64,000 nt of DNA, from the NCBI GenBank assembly GCA_010405405.1, contig MU004230.1, positions 2,873,744 through 2,937,743 on the forward strand, written 5' to 3'. This DNA is from Microthyrium microscopicum (taxonomy: Eukaryota; Ascomycota; Dothideomycetes; Microthyriales; Microthyriaceae). Positions 11,124 through 19,645 of the stretch are shown here, piece by piece. The notes beneath the pieces were generated by a model that saw only the letters and a program-made list of their open reading frames with translations, did not search any database and was not told the DNA's origin. The first letter of the stretch is position 1. Each line of letters opens with the position of its first letter. A program made the position numbers and the translations under genes.

Positions 11124-13076
11124 ATGGCGTCGCCATCTTCTGAGTCGGTATTTTCTGAGGAGAGCTCGAATTCTCTGTTTGGCCTCGGTGCCGCGGATTT
11201 GTTGAGGAATCGGGTCTATATCCAGGTGCTTGGATCAAAGTACATGTATCCGGCTGCGCGAAAACCTGAATATTTCAACACCGAATTTGCAGCCAACTCA
11301 AACCAAACTACTGGAGTAGAGTTCGTTCTGAGACCGCCAACCATTACCGATGAGAATGAGTTGAAGACCTTATCAGCCACAGTATACCGGCAATGGCTGA
11401 AAAAGCTCGAAACTTCGGCTTCAATGTTGGGCTGTCCAGAGATCCAGTTTGACGAGAAATTCAATTGTTTTGTTCTGTTCCTTCCTGGTCCTGAGGATCT
11501 TGTGCCTGACCTGGGCCTGGTTGCCGCATTGGATATCATCGAAAGTATTATTCTGGCTGAATGTGTTGCGAAACATCTCACAGAAGGAGGAGACGACAGA
11601 CTTCATCTTGATCCAGATACAGGAGTAAACAAGTACTTTTGCCCACCACGACCAGTACCCGATGAGACAATTCAAAGAAGTTCTTGTACTTGTTCTGCGC
11701 CTTCGAGATGTGGTTTTGTGACTGCATGCAACCTTTTGCAACAAATCTGGCTTGGTGCAATCGATTTCGACGATGCTTGCGAGGATGTTCGGACGAAAAT
11801 GAAAAGAGCTTTGAGACTGGAAACGCCGTCTTACGAAGTCATACTTCATCCATCTGGCTCCGATGCCGAGTTGCTGCCACTAGCTTATGCGCTTTCCAAG
11901 GCCAGGGCTATAGGGTGTAGTAATATTGTCAATATCGTTGTCGCCGCGGGAGAAGTAGGCTCGGGAACAGCAGCGGCAGCAGGAGGTTTGCATTTCAATG
12001 AGTATGTGCCAAGTGGAAGACTGGTCAAATCTGGCGAGAGAGTCACTGGGTTTCCAACAAATACTGTGGTTATAGACATTCCACCGCGAACATCCACTGG
12101 CTGTCTTGTGTTCAATTACGATAACGAGTTAAAGGAGAGGGTCGAAGCTGCCTGCAAAAGCTATTCCAACCCATTTTTTGTGATCCACGCAGTCGATGGT
12201 TCCAAAACTGGTCTGCGGCTGCCGAGCCAGTCGGTACTGGATGCTCTGCGGCAGCGATTAAAGGAGCGGCTTTTGGTGGTATTGGATGCTTGTCAAGGCC
12301 GGAGCGATGGCCAAGAGCTGGATTGGTATCTGAGTCGGGAGGCAATGGTTCTCGTAACGGCAAGCAAGTTTTTCGGGGCACCTGGATTCTGCGGTGCCGT
12401 GTTAGTACCGCAAGAGATATCTCTGCATCTGGAAACTTACAAACTGGATGTTTCTGGCCTGGGGGATTATATTACAAAGTATGAGATTGCGCATTCTCTA
12501 CCCAGGCTCCGCCACAGCCTTCCCGAAGGGCCAAAAAACATTGGACTCCTTCTTCGCTGGGCATGTGGTGTGACTGAGATGGAACGGTTTACAGAGATGG
12601 GTAGCGCAGCTCGCCATGTCATTAGGCAATGGGTCGAGGTCGTTGAGCGCCAAGTTAAGAAGCGAAACCCCTATCTGGAGTTGCTCGACAACCAGCAGAG
12701 GCAGCCCAAAACAAGGCGCGACGTGACCCGTCTGGGAGGCTACAATTCAGTTATTTCAATCAAAATTCTAGGGCCAGATGGAACTCACTACCTTGACACA
12801 GCGAAACTACGCCGCATCCACCAGCTGTTGACAATCGACGCCTCCCGCCTCCTCCCTGAGGACACCCCGCCCGATGATATACAGAAGGTTATAGTACAGT
12901 GCTATGTTGGTCAGCCAGTGAATCTTGGAAAATTCGGGGTATTACGGATGGCCATGGGTGCTCCGCTCGCGTGCGATTTGGCAATTGATATGGATCGGTT
13001 TGAGGTCGTGGTAAGGAAGGATGAACAAGTGCTTGATAAAATGATGGTTCTCGCTAAATATTATGAGAGAATATAA
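11124..13076 (+). CDS. Fold-type-I PLP-dependent enzyme of unknown substrate
   Basis: A single exon of 650 residues from the ATG at 11124 (context TACCATGGC). The N-terminal 200 residues are unfamiliar. The middle looks like an aminotransferase class V or group II decarboxylase fold: HPSGSDAELLPL, a glycine-rich VVAAGEVGSGTAAAAGGLHF, LVVLDACQGRSD (the acidic residue expected to touch the pyridine nitrogen), then VTASKFFGAPGFCGAVLVP, where Lys415 is the probable Schiff-base lysine. The C-terminal small domain carries a GGYNSVISIKI stretch. Such proteins act as transaminases, desulfurases or decarboxylases; the sequence does not tell which. No targeting peptide is visible. The single exon contrasts with its multi-exon neighbours but is not evidence of transfer by itself. 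Confidence 0.8.
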   Translation: MASPSSESVFSEESSNSLFGLGAADLLRNRVYIQVLGSKYMYPAARKPEYFNTEFAANSNQTTGVEFVLRPPTITDENELKTLSATVYRQWLKKLETSASMLGCPEIQFDEKFNCFVLFLPGPEDLVPDLGLVAALDIIESIILAECVAKHLTEGGDDRLHLDPDTGVNKYFCPPRPVPDETIQRSSCTCSAPSRCGFVTACNLLQQIWLGAIDFDDACEDVRTKMKRALRLETPSYEVILHPSGSDAELLPLAYALSKARAIGCSNIVNIVVAAGEVGSGTAAAAGGLHFNEYVPSGRLVKSGERVTGFPTNTVVIDIPPRTSTGCLVFNYDNELKERVEAACKSYSNPFFVIHAVDGSKTGLRLPSQSVLDALRQRLKERLLVVLDACQGRSDGQELDWYLSREAMVLVTASKFFGAPGFCGAVLVPQEISLHLETYKLDVSGLGDYITKYEIAHSLPRLRHSLPEGPKNIGLLLRWACGVTEMERFTEMGSAARHVIRQWVEVVERQVKKRNPYLELLDNQQRQPKTRRDVTRLGGYNSVISIKILGPDGTHYLDTAKLRRIHQLLTIDASRLLPEDTPPDDIQKVIVQCYVGQPVNLGKFGVLRMAMGAPLACDLAIDMDRFEVVVRKDEQVLDKMMVLAKYYERI

Positions 13077-13138
13077 ACTTACCCATTTAAGGCGCCCCCA
13101 TGGGCCAAGACATTCACATGATGGTGCTGTTTACCAAG

Positions 13139-13429
13139 TCAGTAATTGTCCAGTTCCAATTGCCATGGAAGTTTGCCACGAAGAGCAGCTGTGAACCTCT
13201 TAAGAGGGTAGCGATGTAAATTTAATACCATGGATGCAACCACCAGCTCTGGCTTTTGAATGGCCATGTCCCAAAAGAACTTACGCCAATAGGCATCGCG
13301 TAACAGGTCCAAATGAACCGCCAAATACAACAAAATCTCCGGGGCGAATACGACAAGAACGAAGACGACGGCCGCCATCCAAACTAGTAGGCGGGTTATG
13401 GCGCGCATAATGCGCTGGAGGAATGGCAT
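13139..13429 (-). CDS. Small single-pass membrane protein, unknown function
   Basis: Encodes 96 residues with a clear hydrophobic segment at about residues 11-37 (LLVWMAAVVFVLVVFAPEIL), followed by an amphipathic part rich in Trp and aromatic residues (YWRKFFWDMAIQKPE) and a basic stretch (LHRYPLKRFTAALRGK). It converges with the PLP enzyme, whose stop is 62 bp away. The amino-acid pattern looks like a real protein rather than a shadow, but I recognise no family. A longer overlapping frame on the same strand has no features. It could also be the last exon of a larger gene. Confidence 0.5.
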   Translation of the reverse strand: MPFLQRIMRAITRLLVWMAAVVFVLVVFAPEILLYLAVHLDLLRDAYWRKFFWDMAIQKPELVVASMVLNLHRYPLKRFTAALRGKLPWQLELDNY

Positions 13430-14037
13430 ATTGCCTTGTTGCTGTTGCTGTTGCTATTGCTGTGATGAGTGATTGTGGTCGACAGGTTTGAAGGTCTTGG
13501 AGTTGCTCAACAAGTTGATGTTGTGGGAAGACTGGAAGTGTCAATTTCGAATTTGGGGAGCAACACGGGGGTAATGCTGAAAATAACAACCGCAAGTGGA
13601 TGACCGATACACGTTGTTCATGCTTCTCCCCTGAGTAGTTCTTTCTAGGATAATACATATGGTTTCACTCTGAATAGCCTCTCAATTCCATTACGTTTAT
13701 ATACATTTGCCAACTACGCAATACAGCATGAAGCTTTATTATTCGCGGCACTGATAGCCAGAATCGCCAAGCCTGAGCTTGTCATGCTTGTAGCGTCCTA
13801 GGTCTTCGAAATCGTCCACAATGGCTCACTGACCAACTCCCAAACACCCTCCTATCTGCTTAGCATAATCACACCCACATTGTTTAAACATTCCAAAACT
13901 CCTCGCGTCCACTATATACAATCGCACAAAGCGCCGGGGATAGTTTTTATTAGTTTTGAGGTTGGTGGTGCGAAGTGACGCGGCTTGTTGACAACCTGTT
14001 GTCGAAACTTGACCAGCCAAAATCGCATCGAAGAATG
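13430..14037. other. Intergenic, nothing recognised
   Basis: About 600 bp between the small membrane protein and the decayed gene. No supported gene, RNA or repeat seen. Confidence 0.4.
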
Positions 14038-15000
14038 GATTTTTGGTCTATTTCTTCGAAACAACTTCACGGATACAGTTGAGCTTCATCTTAATAGCCA
14101 GCTCCGCTTCATATTCACGTCGCTGCATGTCGGATAGTCTCACTCTCGTCCCAAGGTATGACATCGCTAGTCTCATTTTCAGCACACTGCGTGCTCAAAA
14201 TCCGCTCAAATTCGCGTTTTGCACCTTCTGCCCTAATAACTGACTTAAATATCAGGCTGAGATAACTCGAAGCTTCATCCACTCTTCAATCTCCAGGATT
14301 GGCCTAACAGCATCTTTCAGCCTCACACAAGCATCCCGATAACCTTCATATTGACCAGTAAGTCTCAATGTCCTGTAGCTCCATAACACTCCATGGCTAG
14401 CATAGAACGCCACGGTGTTACGTGCCCGAAGAACCGTCTATCTCTTTCAGCGCGTGCTGGCTGGCTTCTACAAGATTCTTACATCAACCTTACACTGACG
14501 AATAATTTAGTCAAAGCCTCTGAAGTACGTTTTCCCATTACGCTTTTTTCCAACTGCTTTTCATGATGATCAAACATTATTCCAAAAGAGTCTTCATGCT
14601 TAGCGCCTGTTGACGGTGAAAACAACACAAATGCTATTTTCTGAACAGTCAAAGCTCACAGCTGCTGGTATTTCTACTTACATGGCGACATGCTAATACG
14701 TCTAGGAACAACAATTCTTTCAAATCAAATTGAGATAGAACTCTCTTCCGAATCCAGTTTCGGTTCGCTTTCCTTTCGATCGACTCTGACGACCGGCGGC
14801 ACATCTCCGGACCTGGAATACCACCCCCATCCTCCTCGTCGAATCCTCAATAACAAAAAGTGCAAATAATTCAAGTAGGTACATCCCTCTGGCTCTGGAC
14901 TACTGGAGTCCACAACTTCACAAGGTGGGCGATGATGATAGATTATCGCCTGCAGCGCGCGCGCATCCAATGCGGCTTTGATTAAAGACCACTGCGAGTT
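14038..15000 (-). pseudogene. Decayed multi-exon gene, family not recognised
   Basis: Minus-strand translation shows exon-like pieces that read like one protein: after a CTACTAACTCGCAG acceptor comes WSLIKAALDARALQAIIYHH and PPCEVVDSSSPEPEG, then NWIRKRVLSQFDLKELLFLD, then a piece with KHEDSFGIMFDHHEKQ, then ASQHALKEIDGSSG, YASHGVLWSYRTLRLTGQ and DAVRPILEIEEWMKLR, and finally REYEAELAIKMKLNCIREVV ending at a stop near 14041. Several junctions have usable intron signals (for example GTAAGT...TTCAG near 14660-14640), but at least two joins need a frame change that no splice site explains. I therefore call it a degraded host gene. The true 5' end is unknown and may lie past 15000. Confidence 0.45.
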
Positions 15001-16000
15001 AGTAGCTCAAGGTGGCGACACTCGTAGCTTAGGATGCAATGGTTATCCGCGACTGGTCAGGTAAAGGGCGCAGTGATGGGTAGTGGCCCTGAGAGCGACA
15101 TGCTTGGTTTTACCACCACGATGGTGGTAGTCTGAGCCCATTTTGTTATCCATATTTGATTTCATGTTTGGTTGTAAGCATCATGAGCTAACAGTTCTAT
15201 TTATACCAGATATAAAGCGCCAGAAAAAACAATAGGAAGCGGCTCCGACATCTTCGTCGTCAGAATAAAGGTCAGTGTCACCACCGATACATTGCATTGA
15301 CAAGTACTTGTCGGTCCAAGCTAACGGGTAGGCTAGGTTATTTGCTGAGACCAAAGAAGGGGACCGGAGCCTCTTCAATGTTGCCTATGATTCTAGTTTC
15401 AAGAACTGAATGTCGTGTGGTCTCACTACAGCTTCGTTGTCGAGAATACAGCCAAAGCTCCAAACAAATCCACCGTCTCAGCACAGCTTCAAGTTTCGAT
15501 TTTACCAGGTATTGCACTGGTAATCATTCATAAGGGTCATAAGCTTACCAGTTTATTCAGAGCATTACCTTACCGACGTCGAATGCTATCATGACATTGC
15601 CGCTGAATCCTTTATTATCATTCGGTCCATTCCTGCCTCCTGAGTCACTACTCCAGCAACGAGCACCACATGGTGTTTGAACTTTACTTAAGGGTTCCTT
15701 CAAAAACAGCAAGCGCATCAAGTCTATCCACGCTTTTCGGATTGGTTGGGTTACACTTCAAGAGTCGTGGAGACATGATAGTCTCTGATACCCAACTTTC
15801 AGCATTTTGACAGTTTAGCCCCTTTTCACGAAATCATGTCAACAAATCAGTTGATAGTCCGCCACGGCGAGAATTGAAAGTTCGAACACCGATATATCTG
15901 GAGGAGAAGTCCTCGCAATGCGGCTACAGCATAGTAGCTACAGGATGACCTACTTCTTCCCTGTTCAAACATAAAATCGTTGAGAATATTGAAGAGCCAG
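15001..16000. other. Gene-poor stretch, nothing recognised
   Basis: About 1 kb with short open frames on both strands and no motif. It may include upstream remains of the decayed minus-strand gene and the promoter of the putative snoRNA host transcript, but I can point to no defined element. Confidence 0.35.
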
Positions 16001-16113
16001 ATGCTAGCAGCTACTCCACGAAGTCGTATTCGCGGCGCGAAACTAAACACAGACAGTTGTCGTGGAAAGGTAAGTCAAAGCTTCTTTTCCTTTTGACATT
16101 CCTTTGCAAGTGA

Positions 16114-16212
16114 ATGATGATTTGTTTTATCTTCATCTTCTTTTTGATCCCACTCAGGGTAAGTGAAGGTAAGTTCGGTGGGCTCCATGATATAAAAACG
16201 CAAGAAATCTGA
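16114..16212 (+). ncRNA. Candidate box C/D snoRNA 1 (intron 1)
   Basis: C box AATGATGA ends at 16120, 44 nt after the donor. D box CTGA is at 16209-16212, 75 nt before the acceptor. The spacing is 99 nt. This unit lacks the conserved core of the later ones, so its C and D boxes are not merely copied from them. No convincing terminal stem was found by eye. Confidence 0.45.
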
Positions 16213-16374
16213 AGGTTTTCACAAATTCATCTCATCCATAATCTTGGACTTGATCTGAGCTTTGCTAACATCTTCCAAACTTCTCAGATTCCTAATGCGA
16301 ACTTGTTCCTATCTCGTCTCCAGTCAGTAAAGTTTTATCCCTGCTTCACTCATCCATATCCCATTGCAACTTTC

Positions 16375-16467
16375 ATGATGAATTTTGGATCGTTTCTTTG
16401 CGAACATATCCCTCGCGGATCCGACACGAGGATTCCTGTGTGTTAATGGCATCAATCCCAATTCTGA
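16375..16467 (+). ncRNA. Candidate box C/D snoRNA 2 (intron 2)
   Basis: C box ATGATGA 16375-16381, D box CTGA 16464-16467. Between them lies the core catatccctcgcggat (from 16405). The bases just upstream of the D box (guide position) read ggcatcaatcccaatt and differ from the sister units. Confidence 0.5.
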
Positions 16468-16620
16468 TCGATGGGCATCTGTTTTCCCAGATTCAAATAT
16501 TTTCTGCTTTGCCGCCTGTTGATAACTTCTATAATAGGCCTGTTCACAAAACGAGACGCGGAGATCAAAGCTAAGGTCAGTCGTGCTTACTTATTTCACA
16601 ATTACCCACCCGCGCTCTTT

Positions 16621-16725
16621 ATGATGAAACCATTGTACACATGTGTAGGCGTGCTTCTCTCGAGAGGCTGAAATTGCTTCGCAGCGAACATTTTTGTCCC
16701 ATGGCATATATGTTACCAGTTCTGA
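16621..16725 (+). ncRNA. Candidate box C/D snoRNA 3 (intron 3)
   Basis: C box ATGATGA 16621-16627, D box CTGA 16722-16725. The core is strongly diverged here (tctctcgagagg, then cccatggcata), yet both boxes and their spacing are kept. That favours selection on the boxes. Confidence 0.5.
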
Positions 16726-16876
16726 TCGATATCTTGCCTTTCTGGTCCATCTCGTCCCTTGTACGCGATTTGCTAATTCGTCATCTTCTTCGCAGTGCAA
16801 CACCTTTCCAAGACGAAAGAGTCTATAGGTCAGGCCTCCATTTCGCTCATTTCTCGTAGATCCCGACAGAGAATCT

Positions 16877-16974
16877 CTGATGATTGAACAAACATCTTGA
16901 GTTATTACACGCATATCCCTCACGAACACGACACAAGTTCTTTATGCCATGGCATGAAAATTTGTTCGTTCAGA
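16877..16974 (+). ncRNA. Candidate box C/D snoRNA 4 (intron 4), D box degenerate
   Basis: C box CTGATGAT 16877-16884. At the expected D position the sequence is CAGA (16971-16974) where the sisters have CTGA. The core catatccctcacgaa is present. This copy may be inactive. Confidence 0.3.
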
Positions 16975-17155
16975 TTTCTCATTCTTGTTGCATAGAAGTC
17001 ATCGTAGTGGTACTGGAGAATTCTAATAACCCAACGAATACATGCGTAGGATCAAAAGTTTCTAAGTCGACCTAGAGCTCTACCGTGGATTGAAAAACTA
17101 AGGTCAGTTTTCCATTTCCTTCTCCTTTAAACAGCGATTCCTCAACCTTGTTTCA

Positions 17156-17249
17156 ATGATGAACAAAAAATTTCCTTTTTTGCAAACATATCCCTCGCGG
17201 ATACGACACGAGTTCTTTGTGTTATGGCATAAAAATTCGCACATTCTGA
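17156..17249 (+). ncRNA. Candidate box C/D snoRNA 5 (intron 5)
   Basis: C box AATGATGA ends at 17162, D box CTGA 17246-17249, 94 nt in all. The core runs from 17187. The guide position reads aaaaattcgcacatt. Near the donor cagttttcca and near the branch site tggagaaactg can pair with one bulge, a possible external stem bringing the intron ends together. Confidence 0.5.
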
Positions 17250-17425
17250 TTTCTCGTTTATCTTCCTTTGCCCCAGTCATTCTGGAGAAACTGTGCTAAC
17301 TCGATGGCCACCTGCTTAGGATTGTATGCCTCTCAAGCATCTTAAAGTCCCCACCGTGAACATCAAAGTCAAAGTGAGTTCCTATCTCTTCCTTTTTCTG
17401 TTAACAACACCTCAACCATATTTCC

Positions 17426-17533
17426 ATGATGAACAAAATTCAAAGCTTGTCCTTCTTTGCACGCATATCCCTCGCGGACACAACACGAGTTCTTTGTGCC
17501 ATGGCATAAAATTGAATCCTAATCAATTTCTGA
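17426..17533 (+). ncRNA. Candidate box C/D snoRNA 6 (intron 6)
   Basis: C box ATGATGA 17426-17432, D box CTGA 17530-17533, core from 17464. The guide position reads gaatcctaatcaattt, unlike its neighbours although the flanking core is nearly identical. Confidence 0.5.
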
Positions 17534-17708
17534 CTCTTCGTCTATCTTCCCTGGTCTCAGTCGTTTTGGCGAACTTGGCTAACTCAATGGCTTCCCCGTT
17601 AGGATTGTGTGCCTGCTAATCACCTTGATATTCCTACCGCCATCACGAAGCTAATGTGAGTTCCCCAGTTCTTTCTTCTTCTAGTAGCAGCACTTCAACG
17701 TTGTTTCC

Positions 17709-17817
17709 ATGATGAACCAAAATCCAAAACTTCTTCGTCATTTGCAAGCACATCCCTCGCGGACGCGACACGAGTTCTTTGTGCCATGGCATAAAAATGG
17801 TCCTTATCAAATCCTGA
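17709..17817 (+). ncRNA. Candidate box C/D snoRNA 7 (intron 7)
   Basis: C box ATGATGA 17709-17715, D box CTGA 17814-17817, core from 17749 (cacatccctcgcgga). The guide position reads ggtccttatcaaatc. The acceptor of this intron (TTACTGAC...GAG at 17884) is the weakest of the array. Confidence 0.5.
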
Positions 17818-17884
17818 TGTCTTTCTTTCTATACTTGCATACATGCCCAATGTTTTATGTTTTACTGACTTCTTGCAATTCGAG

Positions 17885-19645
17885 GTATTCCATGACACAA
17901 AAAAGTTGTCCCACACAGTATCATGCACCCTACCAGCTAAACTACCGGCTCCAGGTTTAGTTGCCAGAAAGGATATTAAGGCTTGTAGCTCATCGAGGTC
18001 AAAGGGCCATGCCACATCCACTATGAGCAGAGGATGGTGGCAGCCACTACCATTGAAGGAAGCATGCAATCTGACTTGTCAGTTGCCAATTCAAAGCATC
18101 TGCAATACATGGATACTTTCAATGCTAAAAAAGACTTCGAACATGGATCTCATTTCTTTTGCGATCTTGTTCACCACCTAGTAGGAATCAAATCAAGAGG
18201 ACTCGCATATGATGCCTTCTTCTGATGAGACGACTTATTTTCCCTACACACAATCTTCTCAGCTTGGTTGAAAGTACTGCTAATAGTTCCTCTTGCTTGG
18301 TCCATATCTTGTCCAGTCTCACGGTCACACCTCGATCTATCTAATTTGGATCAACAACATTTATGCTCAAAGTACTACTCATCCTCTTGTATTATACAAA
18401 TCACGCCCAATTGTTTATGCGGAGATTACAGAAGCTGTCATTTTGATCCTAATGAGATTTAAGATTTCATATCTGCGTCAATGATCAACTGTGCTGGAAT
18501 ACCAAAACGGACGCTTAAGCTACAACACTCACGACGCTTTTGAAAAAAAAGTTGCAAAACTGAGAGGTGTCAAGAAGCAAATAATGCTTGCCTGCAGCGG
18601 TCGCATTCTCATTTCTACATTGTCCCGATCTCTTCGTGGAAAAGGTTAAACGCCTCATACAATGAGCAAGCTTTTTGAAAGGAGATGCTTATTGTCTAGG
18701 CCAAGGAGTCCCCTTGCTGGAGACAAGGAAGAGCTGATCATGGGCCTATCCACGAGGCAAGCTTTTATGTACGATGTGCGGGATCCTTGGTTGTTGTATG
18801 CACGTCTTCGTTTGTTTACCCCCTGACTTTCCTCAGGTATCGGTGATGTTAGTAAAAGGGATTTAAAAAATTGTAGGCAATGGTACAACAAGTGTTAGAA
18901 GAAAACCATCGTCAATACAAATCAGAGAGAACTCTTCTCGTTAGTGAAACACAAAGCTTCATCCTGGAGAATCGCCGACTGGCTGTTTCAAAGAGCAAGG
19001 AAATAAATATCTCATGACCCGGCCATGTCTCCTCACAACATCAATGCACTCCGCGAACAAGCTCATTTAACCACCACTAGAACGACGATCATCAAGCTCC
19101 CTGGTCATCCGGATCACCGATCTGTCAGTAAGCAGAAACCGATGAGCAACTTCGTGCCACTCAACACGAAATGTTGTCATTTCTGCGCCCAAGGTTACAC
19201 TCCGTCAAGCTGCATCCACCATGATCAAATCCTTTGCCTAGCTTACCAGCTGTCTATTGGATAATTTGAAGGCCCTGCTCACTCAAGCTATACCTGTTCG
19301 CAGTGGGGAACCTTCATGAGCAGGGCTGTTCCGGTCGAAGAACAACCCAAAGGCTGGCAGATGAAAAAAGTAGAGTACAAATGACAACCTAGGCCGGCAG
19401 ACGTAATATTAAACCAATATGCCGACCGCCCGGTAGGCATACTATCTATTTAAGTAATAACTAGTCCGTGAGCCATTGGGGTTAAGGTGACCATAAAAGC
19501 TTGCCCAATTATTTCCTAACTGCAATATTAATTCTTAAAGGGCGCTATAATATCCCAGCTTTTGGTCAACATCACTAGTTGTTGTCTGTACTTGAAGCAT
19601 CCCACCACTCTTGTTGGAGTCTGTTGTTGCGGTAATAATTTCGAT
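17885..19645. other. Gene-poor stretch
   Basis: About 1.8 kb. A minus-strand open frame over 17885-18069 has a protein-like peptide (WPFDLDELQALISFLA) but no start, partner exon or known motif, and its continuation falls on the snoRNA array. A 10-bp inverted repeat lies at 19272-19326. Otherwise nothing recognised. Confidence 0.35.
19272..19326. repeat. Short inverted repeat (10-bp stem, 35-nt loop)
   Basis: GCCCTGCTCA at 19272-19281 is perfectly repeated inverted as TGAGCAGGGC at 19317-19326. It lies about 320 bp upstream of the aldose epimerase start and could be a hairpin or the remnant of a small element. Confidence 0.4.

Larger units (their letters stand above)
16001..17884 (+). ncRNA. 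Putative snoRNA host transcript: tandem array of seven homologous introns with micro-exons
   Basis: Seven introns can be read in a row: 16070-16287, 16323-16537, 16576-16795, 16829-17049, 17103-17319, 17374-17602 and 17656-17884. Their lengths are 218, 215, 220, 221, 217, 229 and 229 nt. Most start GTAAGT, GTCAGT or GTGAGT, and several have a GCTAAC-like branch site just before the terminal AG. The micro-exons between them are 35, 38, 33, 53, 54 and 53 nt and do not keep one open frame, so the spliced product is probably non-coding. Introns 2 and 4-7 share a conserved core starting catatccctcgcgga (cacatccc in intron 7) and continuing gagttctttgtgccatggca or a close variant; introns 1 and 3 are more diverged. 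Nearly all carry RTGATGA and CTGA boxes. The layout matches intron-encoded box C/D snoRNA clusters known from fungi. The 5' limit is a guess: an ATG lies at 16001. Confidence 0.55.

Noticed and set aside
14563-14644. ATGATGA and CTGA at snoRNA-like spacing with a GTACGT before and CTAATACG...TAG after
   Set aside because: It lies antisense across exon pieces of the decayed minus-strand gene and shares no core with the array at 16.0-17.9 kb, so the boxes are probably chance.
16001-16828. Coding reading of the micro-exons as one small protein from the ATG at 16001
   Set aside because: No phase stays open through the first four exons with the splice sites used, so a protein product is unlikely.
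17695-18069. 124-codon open frame on the minus strand
   Set aside because: Its second half is the reverse of the conserved snoRNA core, and no partner exon or motif was found.
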